A stretch of 52,948 nt of DNA from Alphaproteobacteria bacterium (GTDB lineage: Bacteria > Pseudomonadota > Alphaproteobacteria > JAEULC01), in contig JAKLKW010000052.1 of the NCBI GenBank assembly GCA_023150455.1, positions 1 through 52,948 of the forward strand. The letters are read 5' to 3'. This document shows positions 7,614 through 17,828 of the stretch, in pieces. The notes under the pieces were generated by a model. It was not told the DNA's origin. It saw nothing but the letters and a program-made list of their open reading frames with translations, and made no database searches. Numbering within the stretch: the first letter of the stretch is position 1; every line of letters starts with the position of its first letter. A program made the position numbers and the translations under genes.

Positions 7614-8918
7614 ATGGACATCTCGCCCATCTTCGTCGTGGTCGGGCTCCTGCTGCTGCTGCTCCTGATCGGCAGCCCGGTGATCTTCGCCGTCGGCGCC
7701 GCCGGCCTGTCCTACTTCCTGGTCAAGCCGGGGATGGTCGACCAGCTGCCGATGTTCGCGCACAAGTTCTTCACCGGGATGGACGTGTTCATCTGGCTGT
7801 CGATCCCGCTGTTCATCTTCTCGGGCGAGGTCATGGGCACGATCGGCATGACGGACCGGCTCGTGCGCTTCTCGCGGCTGATGGTCGGCTGGCTGCGCGG
7901 CGGGCACGCCTATGTGAACGTGGTCGGCAGCATGATGTTCGGCGGCGTGTCCGGCTCGGCGCTCGCCGACATCTCCGCGCTCGGGCCGATCGAGATCCGG
8001 CTCATGAAGGACGCGGGGTACCGAGCCGACTTCTCGACCGCGCTCACGGTCACCTCGGCGATCCAGGGGCCGATCATCCCGCCCAGCATCCCGATGATCA
8101 TCTTCTCGAGCCTGACCAACACGTCGGTGGCGGCGCTCTACCTCGGGGGCGTGGTGCCGGGAATCCTGATCGGGCTGGCGCAGATGACGGTCGTGTTCGT
8201 CATGACGCGGATGTACGGGTTCCCCAAGAACCCGATCGCGGGGCTGAACCTCGGCATGGCCGCCCGGATCTTCCTCGATGCGTTCTGGGCGATCATGATG
8301 CCGCTGATCATCCTGGGCGGCATCCTGAGCGGCGTGTTCACGCCGACCGAGGCGGCGGCGGTGGCGGTCGCCTATTCGCTCGTCGTCGGTGTCTTCGCCT
8401 ACCGAACGCTGACCGTGCAGAAGCTGTGGCAGCTGCTCGACCGCGTCGCGCGCACCTCGGCCTCGATCTACCTGATCGTCGGCTTCGCCACCATCCTCGG
8501 CTGGGTATTCGCCGCCGAGCAGGTGCCGGGCTCGATCCGCGCCCTGGTAGGGCAATACCAGCTCTCGCCGTGGCTGTTCCTGCTGCTGGTCAACCTGTTC
8601 TTCCTGGTCAACGGGCTGTTTATCAGCGACTCGGTGCAGCTTCTGCTGTTCGCGCCGCTGTTCACGCCGATCGCGGCGTCGCTCGGCATCGACCCGGTGC
8701 ATTTCGGCGTGATGATGACCGTCAACGTGATGATCGGCCTGATCACGCCGCCCTACGGGCTCGGCCTCTATCTCGGCGCGATCGTCGGCGGCGTGGCGTT
8801 GCAGGATCTCGTCCGGGCGACGCTGCCCTTCCTCGCCTCGGCGATCACTGTGCTGCTTCTCGTCACCTACGTGCCCGAGCTGGTGCTGGCGCTGCCGCGC
8901 TGGCTCGGCTTTCTGTAG
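7614..8918 (+). CDS. dctM: TRAP transporter large permease DctM
   Basis: 434-residue integral membrane protein with about 12-13 helices, normal for DctM, which forms the elevator-type transport core. Recognisable stretches are IPLFIFSGEVMGTIGMTDRL, the loop GGVSGSALADISALG, the hairpin GPIIPPSIPMIIF and the C-terminal GLITPPYGLGLYLGA with its repeated PP-containing re-entrant loop. It is co-directional with and tightly spaced to dctQ (11 bases) and the DapA-family gene (16 bases), with AAGGAGG before the latter, so one operon is likely. Confidence 0.95.
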   Translation: MDISPIFVVVGLLLLLLLIGSPVIFAVGAAGLSYFLVKPGMVDQLPMFAHKFFTGMDVFIWLSIPLFIFSGEVMGTIGMTDRLVRFSRLMVGWLRGGHAYVNVVGSMMFGGVSGSALADISALGPIEIRLMKDAGYRADFSTALTVTSAIQGPIIPPSIPMIIFSSLTNTSVAALYLGGVVPGILIGLAQMTVVFVMTRMYGFPKNPIAGLNLGMAARIFLDAFWAIMMPLIILGGILSGVFTPTEAAAVAVAYSLVVGVFAYRTLTVQKLWQLLDRVARTSASIYLIVGFATILGWVFAAEQVPGSIRALVGQYQLSPWLFLLLVNLFFLVNGLFISDSVQLLLFAPLFTPIAASLGIDPVHFGVMMTVNVMIGLITPPYGLGLYLGAIVGGVALQDLVRATLPFLASAITVLLLVTYVPELVLALPRWLGFL

Positions 8919-8934
8919 CCGCAAGGAGGATTCC

Positions 8935-9855
8935 ATGGCTCTCACCCGCAAGATGATCAAGGGGCTGTTGCCGGCGCTGACCACGCCGATTGACCCGGCC
9001 GGCGCGGTTGCGCGCAAGCAGGTTCGCGGACTGGTCGATCACGTGATCGCCGGCGGTGCCAGCGGGCTGATCCCGATGGGCGGGACCGGCGAATATTCGG
9101 CTTTGTCGCGGTCCGACCGCGTGTCGATGGTCGAAGCGACGGTCGAGGCGAATCGCGGCCGGGTGCCGGTGATCGCCGGCGTGCTGGCGCCGGGCTTGCG
9201 CGACGCGGTCGAGGCGGGCCGCGACTTCCTCAAGGCCGGCGCCGACGGGCTGATGGTGATCGCGCCCTACTACATCACGCCGCCGCAGGACGGGATCCGC
9301 GACTACTTCAAGGCCTATGCCGACGCGATCGGCGGTCCGGTCATGCTGTACGAGATCCCGTACCGCACCGGCGTCGCGCTCAAACCCGAGACGATCGCGG
9401 CGATGGTCGATGACGGCAGCATCGTCGGCATGAAGTCGTCGAACCCGGACATGGCGCAGTTCACGCGCGTGCTGGCGCTGTGTGGCGACAAGATGAGCGT
9501 CACGAGCGGCGAGGAGCACCTGTTCCCGACCGCGGTCGCCATGGGCGCCGTCGGCGGCGTGCTTGCCACGGCCGTCCTGTTCCCCCGCATCTGGGTCGAG
9601 ATCCTCCGGCTCGCTTCGTCGGGTGACCTCAAGGGCGCGCTCGTCCGGCACCAGGCGCTCGCGCCGCTGCTTTCGGCCGTGTTCGCCGAGTGCAATCCGG
9701 GGCCGCTCAAGGCGGCGCAGGCCATGATCGGCATGCCGATGGGGCCGGTGCTGACGCCGCTGCGCGCACCGTCGGCGGAGGTGACGAGCCGGCTCGCGGC
9801 CTGCCTTCCCGTGCTGCAGGCCTACGAGTCGGGCCTGGCAAAGAAGGTGGCCTGA
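8935..9855 (+). CDS. DapA/DHDPS-family class I lyase or aldolase
   Basis: 306-residue (beta/alpha)8 enzyme of the dihydrodipicolinate synthase/N-acetylneuraminate lyase family, which uses a Schiff base to make or split 2-oxoacids. Key residues are visible: GGTGEYSAL (pyruvate carboxylate-binding GTGE, residues 50-53), Tyr139 in LYEIPYRTG and the Schiff-base Lys167 in GMKSSN. AAGGAGG is placed ideally before the ATG. It lies between a TRAP importer and an FAD-linked hydroxyacid dehydrogenase, so a catabolic role on an imported sugar acid or hydroxyacid is more likely than lysine synthesis. The exact reaction is not deducible. Confidence 0.88.
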   Translation: MALTRKMIKGLLPALTTPIDPAGAVARKQVRGLVDHVIAGGASGLIPMGGTGEYSALSRSDRVSMVEATVEANRGRVPVIAGVLAPGLRDAVEAGRDFLKAGADGLMVIAPYYITPPQDGIRDYFKAYADAIGGPVMLYEIPYRTGVALKPETIAAMVDDGSIVGMKSSNPDMAQFTRVLALCGDKMSVTSGEEHLFPTAVAMGAVGGVLATAVLFPRIWVEILRLASSGDLKGALVRHQALAPLLSAVFAECNPGPLKAAQAMIGMPMGPVLTPLRAPSAEVTSRLAACLPVLQAYESGLAKKVA

Positions 9856-9876
9856 GCCGGAAGCGGGACTTTCACC

Positions 9877-11295
9877 ATGGATCCGGTCGTCGCCACGTTG
9901 ACGCGCCGATTGCCGCCGGGTGCCGTACTGACGGACCCGGCGGACACGGCGCCGTTCTGCGTCGACTGGCGCGACCGCGAGAACGGTGCCGTGCGCTGCG
10001 TCGTGCTGCCCGGCACGACGGCGGAGGTCGCCGCCGTCGTCCGCGAATGCGCCGAACGCGGCGTGAACCTGTTTTTGCAGGGCGGCAACACGGGCTTGTG
10101 CTACGGCGCGGTGCCGAGCGACGACGGCGCGGGCGTCGTGCTCGCCCTCAGGCGCATGAACAAGGTGCGGCGCGTCGACCGGCTCGACAGCTCGCTGATC
10201 GCCGAGGCAGGCGCGCCGCTCGTGGCGGTGCACGGGGCGGCGAAGGAAGTCGGCCGACAGTTTCCGCTCTACCTGGGCAGCGAAGGATCGGCGCAGGTCG
10301 GCGGGCTCGTGTCGACCAATGCCGGCGGCACTGGCGTGCTGCGCTACGGCAGCATGCGCAGCCTCGTGCTCGGCCTCGAGGTCGTGCTGCCGGATGGCCG
10401 GGTCTGGAACGGGCTTTCGACCTTGCGCAAGGACAATACCGGCTACGACCTGAAGCAGCTCTTCATAGGCGCCGAAGGCACGCTCGGCGTCGTCACGGCC
10501 GCGGCGCTGCGCCTGTTCCCGCTGACGCGATCGAGCGCCCATGCCTGGGTCGCGACGGACACGCCGGGGCAGGTGCTCGAGCTGCTCGGCCATTGCCAGG
10601 ACGCGTTCGACACCGCGATCCAGGCCTTCGAGCTGCTGTCGCGCTCGGAGGTCGAGATCACGCTCGCCAACGTGCCCGGCAATCGCATTCCCTTTGCCGC
10701 CGCGCCGCCCTGGTCGGTGCTGATCGAGCTGGGCGATGCCGACCCGGAGGCGCCGTTGGCGGCGCGGCTCGAGCGCGTGCTCGAGCGTCGGTTGGAGGCG
10801 GGCACGATCGCCGACGCCGTCGTCGCGCAGAGCGAGTCGCAGGCGATGTCGTTCTGGCGCCTGCGCCACACCCTGTCCGAGGCCAACAAGCGGCATGGCA
10901 TGTCGCATACGCACGATGTCTCGGTCCCGGTGTCGCGCGTGCCGGAGTTCCTCGGCGAGGCCGATATCATGCTGGCGCGCGACTTTCCCGAGGCCGTGCC
11001 GGTTGTCGTCGCGCATTTTGGCGACGGCAACGTGCACTACATCGCCATGTTCACGCGCGAGGATTGGGCGCGCCGCGCCGATCCGGCGGTCGACATCGAG
11101 CGGCTGCAGACCAGCGTCCACGACATCGCGGCTCGGCTCGGCGGCAGCTTCAGCGCCGAGCACGGCATCGGGCGCAAGCTCGTCGGCGAGCTCCAGCGGC
11201 TGACGCCGCCGCCGGAGCTCGATCTGCTGAAGCGCCTCAAGCGCGCCATCGATCCGGCCGGCCGGTTCAATCCCGGCATCATGTTTCCCGCATGA
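9877..11295 (+). CDS. FAD-linked D-2-hydroxyacid dehydrogenase (GlcD/D-lactate type)
   Basis: 472-residue flavoprotein. The N-terminal FAD_binding_4 (PCMH) domain has GGNTGL at 69-74, GLVSTNAGGTGVLRYGSM and the FAD-contacting IGAEGTLGVVTAA. The C-terminal FAD-oxidase domain has HFGDGNVHY (His at about 380) and SAEHGIGRKL (His at about 429), which hold the metal and substrate in D-lactate and D-2-hydroxyglutarate dehydrogenases. It ends with the typical FNPGIMFPA. It starts 21 bases after the lyase. With the divergent FMN oxidase the locus can oxidise both L- and D-hydroxyacids, which supports a role in hydroxyacid catabolism. Confidence 0.92.
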   Translation: MDPVVATLTRRLPPGAVLTDPADTAPFCVDWRDRENGAVRCVVLPGTTAEVAAVVRECAERGVNLFLQGGNTGLCYGAVPSDDGAGVVLALRRMNKVRRVDRLDSSLIAEAGAPLVAVHGAAKEVGRQFPLYLGSEGSAQVGGLVSTNAGGTGVLRYGSMRSLVLGLEVVLPDGRVWNGLSTLRKDNTGYDLKQLFIGAEGTLGVVTAAALRLFPLTRSSAHAWVATDTPGQVLELLGHCQDAFDTAIQAFELLSRSEVEITLANVPGNRIPFAAAPPWSVLIELGDADPEAPLAARLERVLERRLEAGTIADAVVAQSESQAMSFWRLRHTLSEANKRHGMSHTHDVSVPVSRVPEFLGEADIMLARDFPEAVPVVVAHFGDGNVHYIAMFTREDWARRADPAVDIERLQTSVHDIAARLGGSFSAEHGIGRKLVGELQRLTPPPELDLLKRLKRAIDPAGRFNPGIMFPA

Positions 11296-11431
11296 ATCGC
11301 CGATGCTCCGGGCCGCATGCCCGCGCCTTGGACCTCCGCAGGATCGCCGCCGAGCGCGAGCTGCCGCGCGAAGTGCATGTCGAGAAACTCGCCATCGACG
11401 CGATCGCCCAGGCAGTGGGGAAGGGCGCGCT

Positions 11432-12958
11432 TCACTGCGCCACGATCCTGCCCTCGACCGTCGGCGCCACGGTGCCGCGCGCGGCGACGTAGTCGATCAC
11501 CTGGCTCGCCATCAGCTTGCCGCCGCTGGCGTCGATCAGCACCTTGCCTTTCTTCAGGTCGGCGAAACCGTCGCCGCCGGCGACGATGTAGTCGTTGGCC
11601 GCGACCTTGTAGCTGCGCGCCGGGTCGAGCTTCTGGCCGCCGACGGTGGCCGTCCGCACGCGCTTGCCCGACGGGGCCTTGGGATCGTAGGCGAAGGCGA
11701 GGCCCGAGACGCTGACGAAGCGGCCCTGCAGCTCCTCGACGCGGCCGACGGCGTGCTCGAGCGCGGCCAGCAGGTCGCTGCCCTTCAGCTCGATCAGCAC
11801 GGTGATGTTGCCGAAGGGCAGCTCGGTCAGGACGTCGCGCCGCGTCAGCGTATGGCCGGCCGGGTATTGCCGGTCGCCGCGGATGCCGCCGCCGTTGACG
11901 AGGGCGACATCGGCGCCGACCGCCGCGCGGATCGCGTCGGCGAACAGGTTGCCGATGGCGTTCTCCTTCGCGCGCACCTCGCTGCGCCGGCTGTCGAGCG
12001 GCGTCGCCGCCGTGCCGATGCGGACGTTCAGCTCGGCGTCGAGCCTGTCGTTGTGCTTCTTCACGATGGCGGCGATCGCGGGATCGGGCGCGATGCCGGC
12101 GACCGGCACCATGCGCCAGGCCGGCACGAAGGCGACCTTCGGCCCGTCCCTGGTCTGCTCGCGCCTGAGGCTCAGCTCCACCACGGCGAGGTACTCGTTG
12201 TCGTGCCCCGCCTTGTGGATCAGCTTGCCGCCTTCGAGGTAGGTGATCGGATCGTGGTCGTGGCCGCCCAGGATCAGGTCGATCTCCCTGACCCGGCGCG
12301 CCAGCTCGCGGTCCTCGGCGATCGAGAGATGCGTCAGCGCGACGACGATGTCGGCGCCCGCGGCCTTCAACGCTTTGGCGGCGGCGGCGCCGGTCTCGAC
12401 CACCGGCGCGAAGGTGATCTCCTTGCCGGGGCTGGACAGGGTCGCCGTCTCCGGCGTCAGCAGCCCGACGAAGCCGATCTTGAACCCGCCCAGCTCGCGC
12501 AGCGCCGTGCCGGGATTGCCGTTGAAGTTCTTGCCGTCCGGTCCCAGCACGTTGGCGGCGAGCCAGGGAAAGCGCGACTCGCCCATGCGCGCCTTGGCGA
12601 CCTCGGGCCCGAAGTCGAACTCGTGGTTGCCGAGCACGGCGAGGTCGAGCCCGACCGCGTTCTGCAGCTCGATCATCTGCGCGCCCTTGGTCAGACCGGA
12701 CATCAGCGAGGGCGAGATCAGGTCGCCGCCGAACGTCGTGATGCTGTGCTCGGCCGCCGCGCGCTCCTTCTCCAAGGCCGTCATCAGCTCGGCGAACCCG
12801 CCGCGGCCCTTGACCGGCGCGATCTCGTAGACGTCGTTGGTGTGCAGGAACGTTACCTTGGCCGTCGCCGGCGTCTGCGCCCGGAGCGGCGCGACGAGGA
12901 CGAGGCAGGCGAGGGCGAAGGCGAGGGTGATGAATTTGCGGCGAGGCATCGGACGCAT
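11432..12958 (-). CDS. 5'-nucleotidase / 2',3'-cyclic phosphodiesterase, secreted
   Basis: 508-residue exported metallophosphoesterase. The signal peptide is MRPMPRRKFITLAFALACLV to about AQT. The catalytic domain has FLHTNDVYEI, FGGDLISPS, GNHEFDFG and GGHDH as metal ligands. The C-terminal 5'-nucleotidase domain has VNGGGIRGD and the substrate-stacking region GLAFAYDP. The ATG at 12958 is preceded by GGGAGAG at good spacing; a longer open frame upstream lacks that support. It is convergent with the hydroxyacid dehydrogenase, and the 136 bases between them hold no recognisable gene. It probably releases nucleosides and phosphate in the periplasm. Confidence 0.92.
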   Translation of the reverse strand: MRPMPRRKFITLAFALACLVLVAPLRAQTPATAKVTFLHTNDVYEIAPVKGRGGFAELMTALEKERAAAEHSITTFGGDLISPSLMSGLTKGAQMIELQNAVGLDLAVLGNHEFDFGPEVAKARMGESRFPWLAANVLGPDGKNFNGNPGTALRELGGFKIGFVGLLTPETATLSSPGKEITFAPVVETGAAAAKALKAAGADIVVALTHLSIAEDRELARRVREIDLILGGHDHDPITYLEGGKLIHKAGHDNEYLAVVELSLRREQTRDGPKVAFVPAWRMVPVAGIAPDPAIAAIVKKHNDRLDAELNVRIGTAATPLDSRRSEVRAKENAIGNLFADAIRAAVGADVALVNGGGIRGDRQYPAGHTLTRRDVLTELPFGNITVLIELKGSDLLAALEHAVGRVEELQGRFVSVSGLAFAYDPKAPSGKRVRTATVGGQKLDPARSYKVAANDYIVAGGDGFADLKKGKVLIDASGGKLMASQVIDYVAARGTVAPTVEGRIVAQ

Positions 12959-12987
12959 GATGGCACTCTCCCGTTCGGTGAACCTTG

Positions 12988-14410
<1,423 letters not shown>

Positions 14411-14570
14411 GCAGCCCGTTGTCGGCCGTCCGTCTCCATCCGCGTAGCGGGGCGCCGTCCTGCGGCTGCAGGCTCGATGTCGTCGACAAGGTCGACCTCG
14501 AGGGCCGGCGCGGCGAGACCGTCACGCTGCCGGCGCGCGGCGGCCCGACCGCGGGGGCGCCGCGACTTCG
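14411..14570 (+). pseudogene. relic of ABC transporter ATPase N-terminus plus pump leader
   Basis: Immediately after the hydratase relic, CGTTGTCGGCCG matches the start region of the intact ATPase at 27009 (CGTTGTCGGCTG). The following RLDVVDKVDLEGRRGETVTL parallels RVNAVDDIDIEIRRGEFITL. It then jumps to sequence equivalent to the spacer before the second Bcr pump (GGCGCCGCGACTTCG in both). About 0.95 kb of ATPase has been deleted. The relic order hydratase-ATPase-pump equals the intact order at 26.2-29.3 kb. Confidence 0.75.
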
Positions 14571-15770
14571 GTGACGCAGCTGCGGACGACGAAGGGGCCT
14601 CCCCTGCTTCTGCTGGTGGCGCTGACGGCGGTGCCGACGCTGTCGACCAACATCTTCGTCCCGTCGATGCCGGGGCTGGTCGAGCACTTCGCCACCGGCG
14701 GCGCGACGGTGCAGCTGACCCTGACGCTCTACCTGCTGATGCTCGGCATCGGGCAATTGCTCTACGGCCCGCTGTCCGACCGCTTCGGACGCCGGCCGGT
14801 GCTGCTGGCCGGGCTGGCGATCTATGTCGTCGGCTCGGGCCTTTGCCTGGCGGCGCCATCGATCGGCATCCTGATTCTCGCGCGCGTGGTACAGGCGGCG
14901 GGGGGATGCGCCGGTGTCATGGTCGGAAGGGCCATGATCCGCGACATGTACGAGCGCGACAAGGCGGCCAGCATGCTGGGCTATGTCACCATGGCGATGG
15001 CCATGGCGACGGCGGCGGCGCCGGTCACGGGCGCGTTCCTGGAGGAATGGCACGGCTGGCGGGCGTCGTTCTTGCTGATGACGGTCCTGGGCGTCCTGCT
15101 CGCGCTCTTCTCGTACCGCATGGCGGGCGAGACGCTCGTTCATCGGGTGCCGTTGCCGTCGCTGGCGCCGATCCTGATGCTCTACGCAACCGCGCTCGGG
15201 TCGCCGAGGTTCCGCCGCTTCGGCGGCTACACGATCTGCACGATCGCCTCCTACTATGCGTTCGTGGCCGGCGCCCCCTATGTCGTGATCGACCTCTATG
15301 AGCAGCCGCCTTCGACCTTCGGCCTCTACTGGATCGTCGCCGGGGCGTCCTACATCGCCGGCAATTTCCTCGCCGGGCGCCTGACCGAGCGCGCCGGCAT
15401 CGAAACCATGACGTGGATCGGCGGCTCGATCGTCGCGGTGTGCGGCTGTGTTTTGATCGGGCTGGTCGCCGCCGACATCCGGCATCCGGCGGCGGTCTTC
15501 CTGCCCGTCGCCGCGTCGTACATCGGCAGCGGAATCAGCCAGCCGGGCGCCTCGATCGGCGCCATCGAGGCGCTGCCCAGGAACATCGGCGCGTGCGCGG
15601 GCCTGCTCGGCGCGCTGCAGCTGGGGGCCGGGTCGCTCGTGTCGCTGGCGATCGGCGTCACGCAGCACTACGGCGCGCTGCCCTTCGCGCTGGTCTGCGG
15701 CGGCCTGCTGGTCGCGGCCCTCTTGAGCCTGCTGCAGCCGATGGGCAAGGAGCACCGCGTACAACCCTGA
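14571..15770 (+). CDS. Bcr/CflA-type MFS efflux transporter, copy 1
   Basis: 399-residue major facilitator with 12 predicted helices. The drug:H+ antiporter signature GQLLYGPLSDRFGRRPVLLA lies after helix 2, and the motif C-like region MATAAAPVTGAFLEEWHGW marks an exporter. The family includes bicyclomycin and chloramphenicol pumps, but the real substrate is unknown. The GTG start at 14571 has no good Shine-Dalgarno. The same GTG and the same upstream 15-mer are conserved in the paralogue at 28125, which supports this start. The two proteins are nearly identical over long stretches, so this is a segmental duplicate that kept the pump and lost its neighbours. Confidence 0.9.
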   Translation: MTQLRTTKGPPLLLLVALTAVPTLSTNIFVPSMPGLVEHFATGGATVQLTLTLYLLMLGIGQLLYGPLSDRFGRRPVLLAGLAIYVVGSGLCLAAPSIGILILARVVQAAGGCAGVMVGRAMIRDMYERDKAASMLGYVTMAMAMATAAAPVTGAFLEEWHGWRASFLLMTVLGVLLALFSYRMAGETLVHRVPLPSLAPILMLYATALGSPRFRRFGGYTICTIASYYAFVAGAPYVVIDLYEQPPSTFGLYWIVAGASYIAGNFLAGRLTERAGIETMTWIGGSIVAVCGCVLIGLVAADIRHPAAVFLPVAASYIGSGISQPGASIGAIEALPRNIGACAGLLGALQLGAGSLVSLAIGVTQHYGALPFALVCGGLLVAALLSLLQPMGKEHRVQP

Positions 15771-15800
15771 TCCGGCAGGCGGCCGGCGGGTCTCATGCGT

Positions 15801-16616
15801 TCAGCGCCGCGTCACGCGCGCGTAGAGCCTGCGACCCCAGAGTCCCACGGCGGCCAGGTAGAGGAAGGACACGGCGAGGCAGGCGAGGGTGCCGCCCCAG
15901 ACGCCCAGCGCCGGGAACGCCAACGGCACGCACAGCGTGTAGAGCACGATCGATCCCACGCCGAGCGGGAAATTCCGGATGATCGCGTGCGTGTTCGCGG
16001 CGCCGTAGGTGCGGTGGATGATCAACAGCGTCGGCAAGAGGGTCGCGGGAAACCCGGCGAGCAGCCCGGTCCACGCCGCGCCCAGGCTCTCGGCCACCGC
16101 GATCACGCCGACGATCAGCGCCACCGCGAGGCCGCCGCGCAGGAGCAGCAGGCGCGGCGTGTAGCGCACCGGCCTCGTCACGGGCGCGTCCGCGATCCGG
16201 CGGAAGATGCCGCTGGTCGCCACGATGACGCACATGGTCAGGAGCGCGCCCGTCGCCAGCGTGAAGGGAATCCGGGACAGGACCGCGGCGACCGCCGCGA
16301 AGGTCGCGATGCCGACGAGCGGGCCCGCGACGATCGAGAGCCGCGCCAGAGAGGACGAGCCCAGGTAGTAGGCCAGCACGAAGGCGACCGTGGCGGAGAA
16401 GGAGGCCGCGCCATGCGGCGCGCTCTCCACGACGTGCGCGATGCCCATGTCGCGGGCGACGAAGAAGTAGACGAGAACGGCGTTCTGCGGCGCGCCGGCC
16501 AGCAGGCCGGCGATCCGCGTGCTGACGCGCTCCGCGAGGAACGACAACCCGAGCACCAGGGCGGCCGACCACAAGACCTTGGCAAGCAGCGACAGGGCGG
16601 AGAAGGGGAGGTCCAA
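15801..16616 (-). CDS. integral membrane protein with two-fold internal repeat, function unknown
   Basis: 271-residue very hydrophobic protein with about 8-9 predicted helices; I do not recognise a named family with confidence. The halves resemble each other: TRIAGLLAGAPQNAVLVYFF with downstream ESAPHGAASFSATVAFVL near residues 33-80, against AAWTGLLAGFPATLLPTLLI with downstream RNFPLGVGSIVLYTLCV near residues 180-225. This suggests an inverted or tandem-repeat transporter-like fold. The frame begins with TTG at 16616 and has no evident Shine-Dalgarno, so the start is uncertain. It is convergent with the pump (30 bases) and lies downstream of the FadR-type regulator. The 279 bases between 16617 and 16895 contain nothing I can assign. 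Confidence 0.75.
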   Translation of the reverse strand: MDLPFSALSLLAKVLWSAALVLGLSFLAERVSTRIAGLLAGAPQNAVLVYFFVARDMGIAHVVESAPHGAASFSATVAFVLAYYLGSSSLARLSIVAGPLVGIATFAAVAAVLSRIPFTLATGALLTMCVIVATSGIFRRIADAPVTRPVRYTPRLLLLRGGLAVALIVGVIAVAESLGAAWTGLLAGFPATLLPTLLIIHRTYGAANTHAIIRNFPLGVGSIVLYTLCVPLAFPALGVWGGTLACLAVSFLYLAAVGLWGRRLYARVTRR

Positions 16617-16895
16617 GGCGTGTGCGTTCAGTTGGTTCCGGCCGCGGGGCGCAGCCGGAGAAGCGCGATCCGGCGTTCACCGGTTGGCGCGGTGTCTCCG
16701 GCGACATTGGACGCAACGACCGGCGTTCGCAACAACGCGCTTCGCACCGGGTCATGCGGAGCTGCGCGCTGGCCGGCATGGAGCGTCGCGGCGGCCACGG
16801 GTCGCTCGACGGGGAATACGGACCGCTCCGCTGGGGAGTCCGCCGAACCCAGCCAGGTCCGGCGGCCGGACCGAGGGCTCGCGGAAGCTCCGCCG

Positions 16896-17657
16896 CTAGG
16901 CGCTGGCCTGCCGGCGGGCCGTCGCGCCTTCGCGTTGCTGGCGCCACTCGCGGGCGCGGCCGTACATGTCGCGCAGATAGGACATCTGCTCCGCGAACAC
17001 CTTGGCCGCGACCGAGGCCTTGCCGTCGCGGATCGCCTCGAACAGCCGCTCGTGCTGCGCCACGATCCGCTGCCGCTCGCGGAACTTGTAGACCACCATG
17101 TTGGCGATCGGCTGGAGGGTCTCCGCGACCGCCGCCATCACGAACAGCAGCACGGGGTTTTGCGTGGCCTGCGCCAGCGCGTGGTGGAAGCGCACGTCCG
17201 AGGCGCAGAAATCCTGGTCGCTGATCGAAGAGTCCTTCTGGATCGCGAGCTCGGCCTTCATCGTCGCAAGGTCGCTTTCGCTCCGCCGGCTCGCCGCCAG
17301 CTGACAGCACACCAGGCCGAGGCCCTGGCGCGCTTCGGCGATGTCGTCGAAGTCGAACTCGCCGATGCTGATCATAAGGCGCGTGGCGTTGGCCATCGTG
17401 CGCACCAGCTGCTCGTGGCTCGGGCGGCTGACGAACCGGCCGCCGGCGGGGCCGCGCTGGCTGCGGATGAGGTTCTGCGCCGCGAGACGCTTCAAGGCTT
17501 CGCGGATGGTGGGCTTCGACACCTTGAAGCGGGTCGCCAGCTCCTCTTCGGTCGGCAGGCGTTCGTCGACCTTGAGGCGCCCGCTCACGATCGCCTCGCG
17601 GATGTTCTCCGCGATCTGCCGGGCTGCGCCCTCGGTAATCACCGAATCGTATTCCAT
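16896..17657 (-). CDS. FadR-type GntR transcriptional regulator
   Basis: About 253-residue regulator. The winged helix-turn-helix runs from AARQIAENIREAIVSGRL through LPTEEELATRFKVSKPTIREAL and a wing with QRGPAGGRFV. The C-terminal FCD domain includes the metal or ligand-binding region DVRFHHALAQATQNPVL and the later QHERLFEAIRDG. The ATG at 17657 has a weak GGCGG upstream; a GTG at 17687 would add ten residues. It is divergent from the Ccr-like gene across an AT-rich 170-base spacer, so it probably controls the large uptake and CoA-ester operon. The effector is unknown, but an acyl-CoA or organic acid would fit. Confidence 0.87.
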   Translation of the reverse strand: MEYDSVITEGAARQIAENIREAIVSGRLKVDERLPTEEELATRFKVSKPTIREALKRLAAQNLIRSQRGPAGGRFVSRPSHEQLVRTMANATRLMISIGEFDFDDIAEARQGLGLVCCQLAASRRSESDLATMKAELAIQKDSSISDQDFCASDVRFHHALAQATQNPVLLFVMAAVAETLQPIANMVVYKFRERQRIVAQHERLFEAIRDGKASVAAKVFAEQMSYLRDMYGRAREWRQQREGATARRQASA

Positions 17658-17764
17658 TATCGCGAAACCGCCATGGATGTGTTGCACGAAGGTGGATGCA
17701 TATTCGCGTTGCCGGCCGCGGCGTCAAGCGTTTCCGCCACGGCGCCACGCCTGCGCGGCACAAT

Positions 17765-17828
17765 ACCCTATTTAAATATTCAATTGAAAAATATTTCTTT
17801 CTGTGAGTAGATATTTTCAAGGATCGGC
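17765..17828. promoter_or_regulatory. AT-rich divergent control region with inverted repeat
   Basis: This is the most AT-rich stretch of the neighbourhood. AAATATT (17774-17780) and AATATTT (17790-17796) form a perfect inverted repeat around TTCAATTGAA, itself palindromic. It lies between the FadR-type regulator and the Ccr-like gene and is a plausible operator/promoter. No confident -35/-10 pair can be named. Confidence 0.5.

Noticed and set aside
11296-11431. Possible small gene or remnant between the FAD dehydrogenase and the nucleotidase
   Set aside because: Short frames exist on both strands, but none has a ribosome site, conserved motif or resemblance to anything else in the window.
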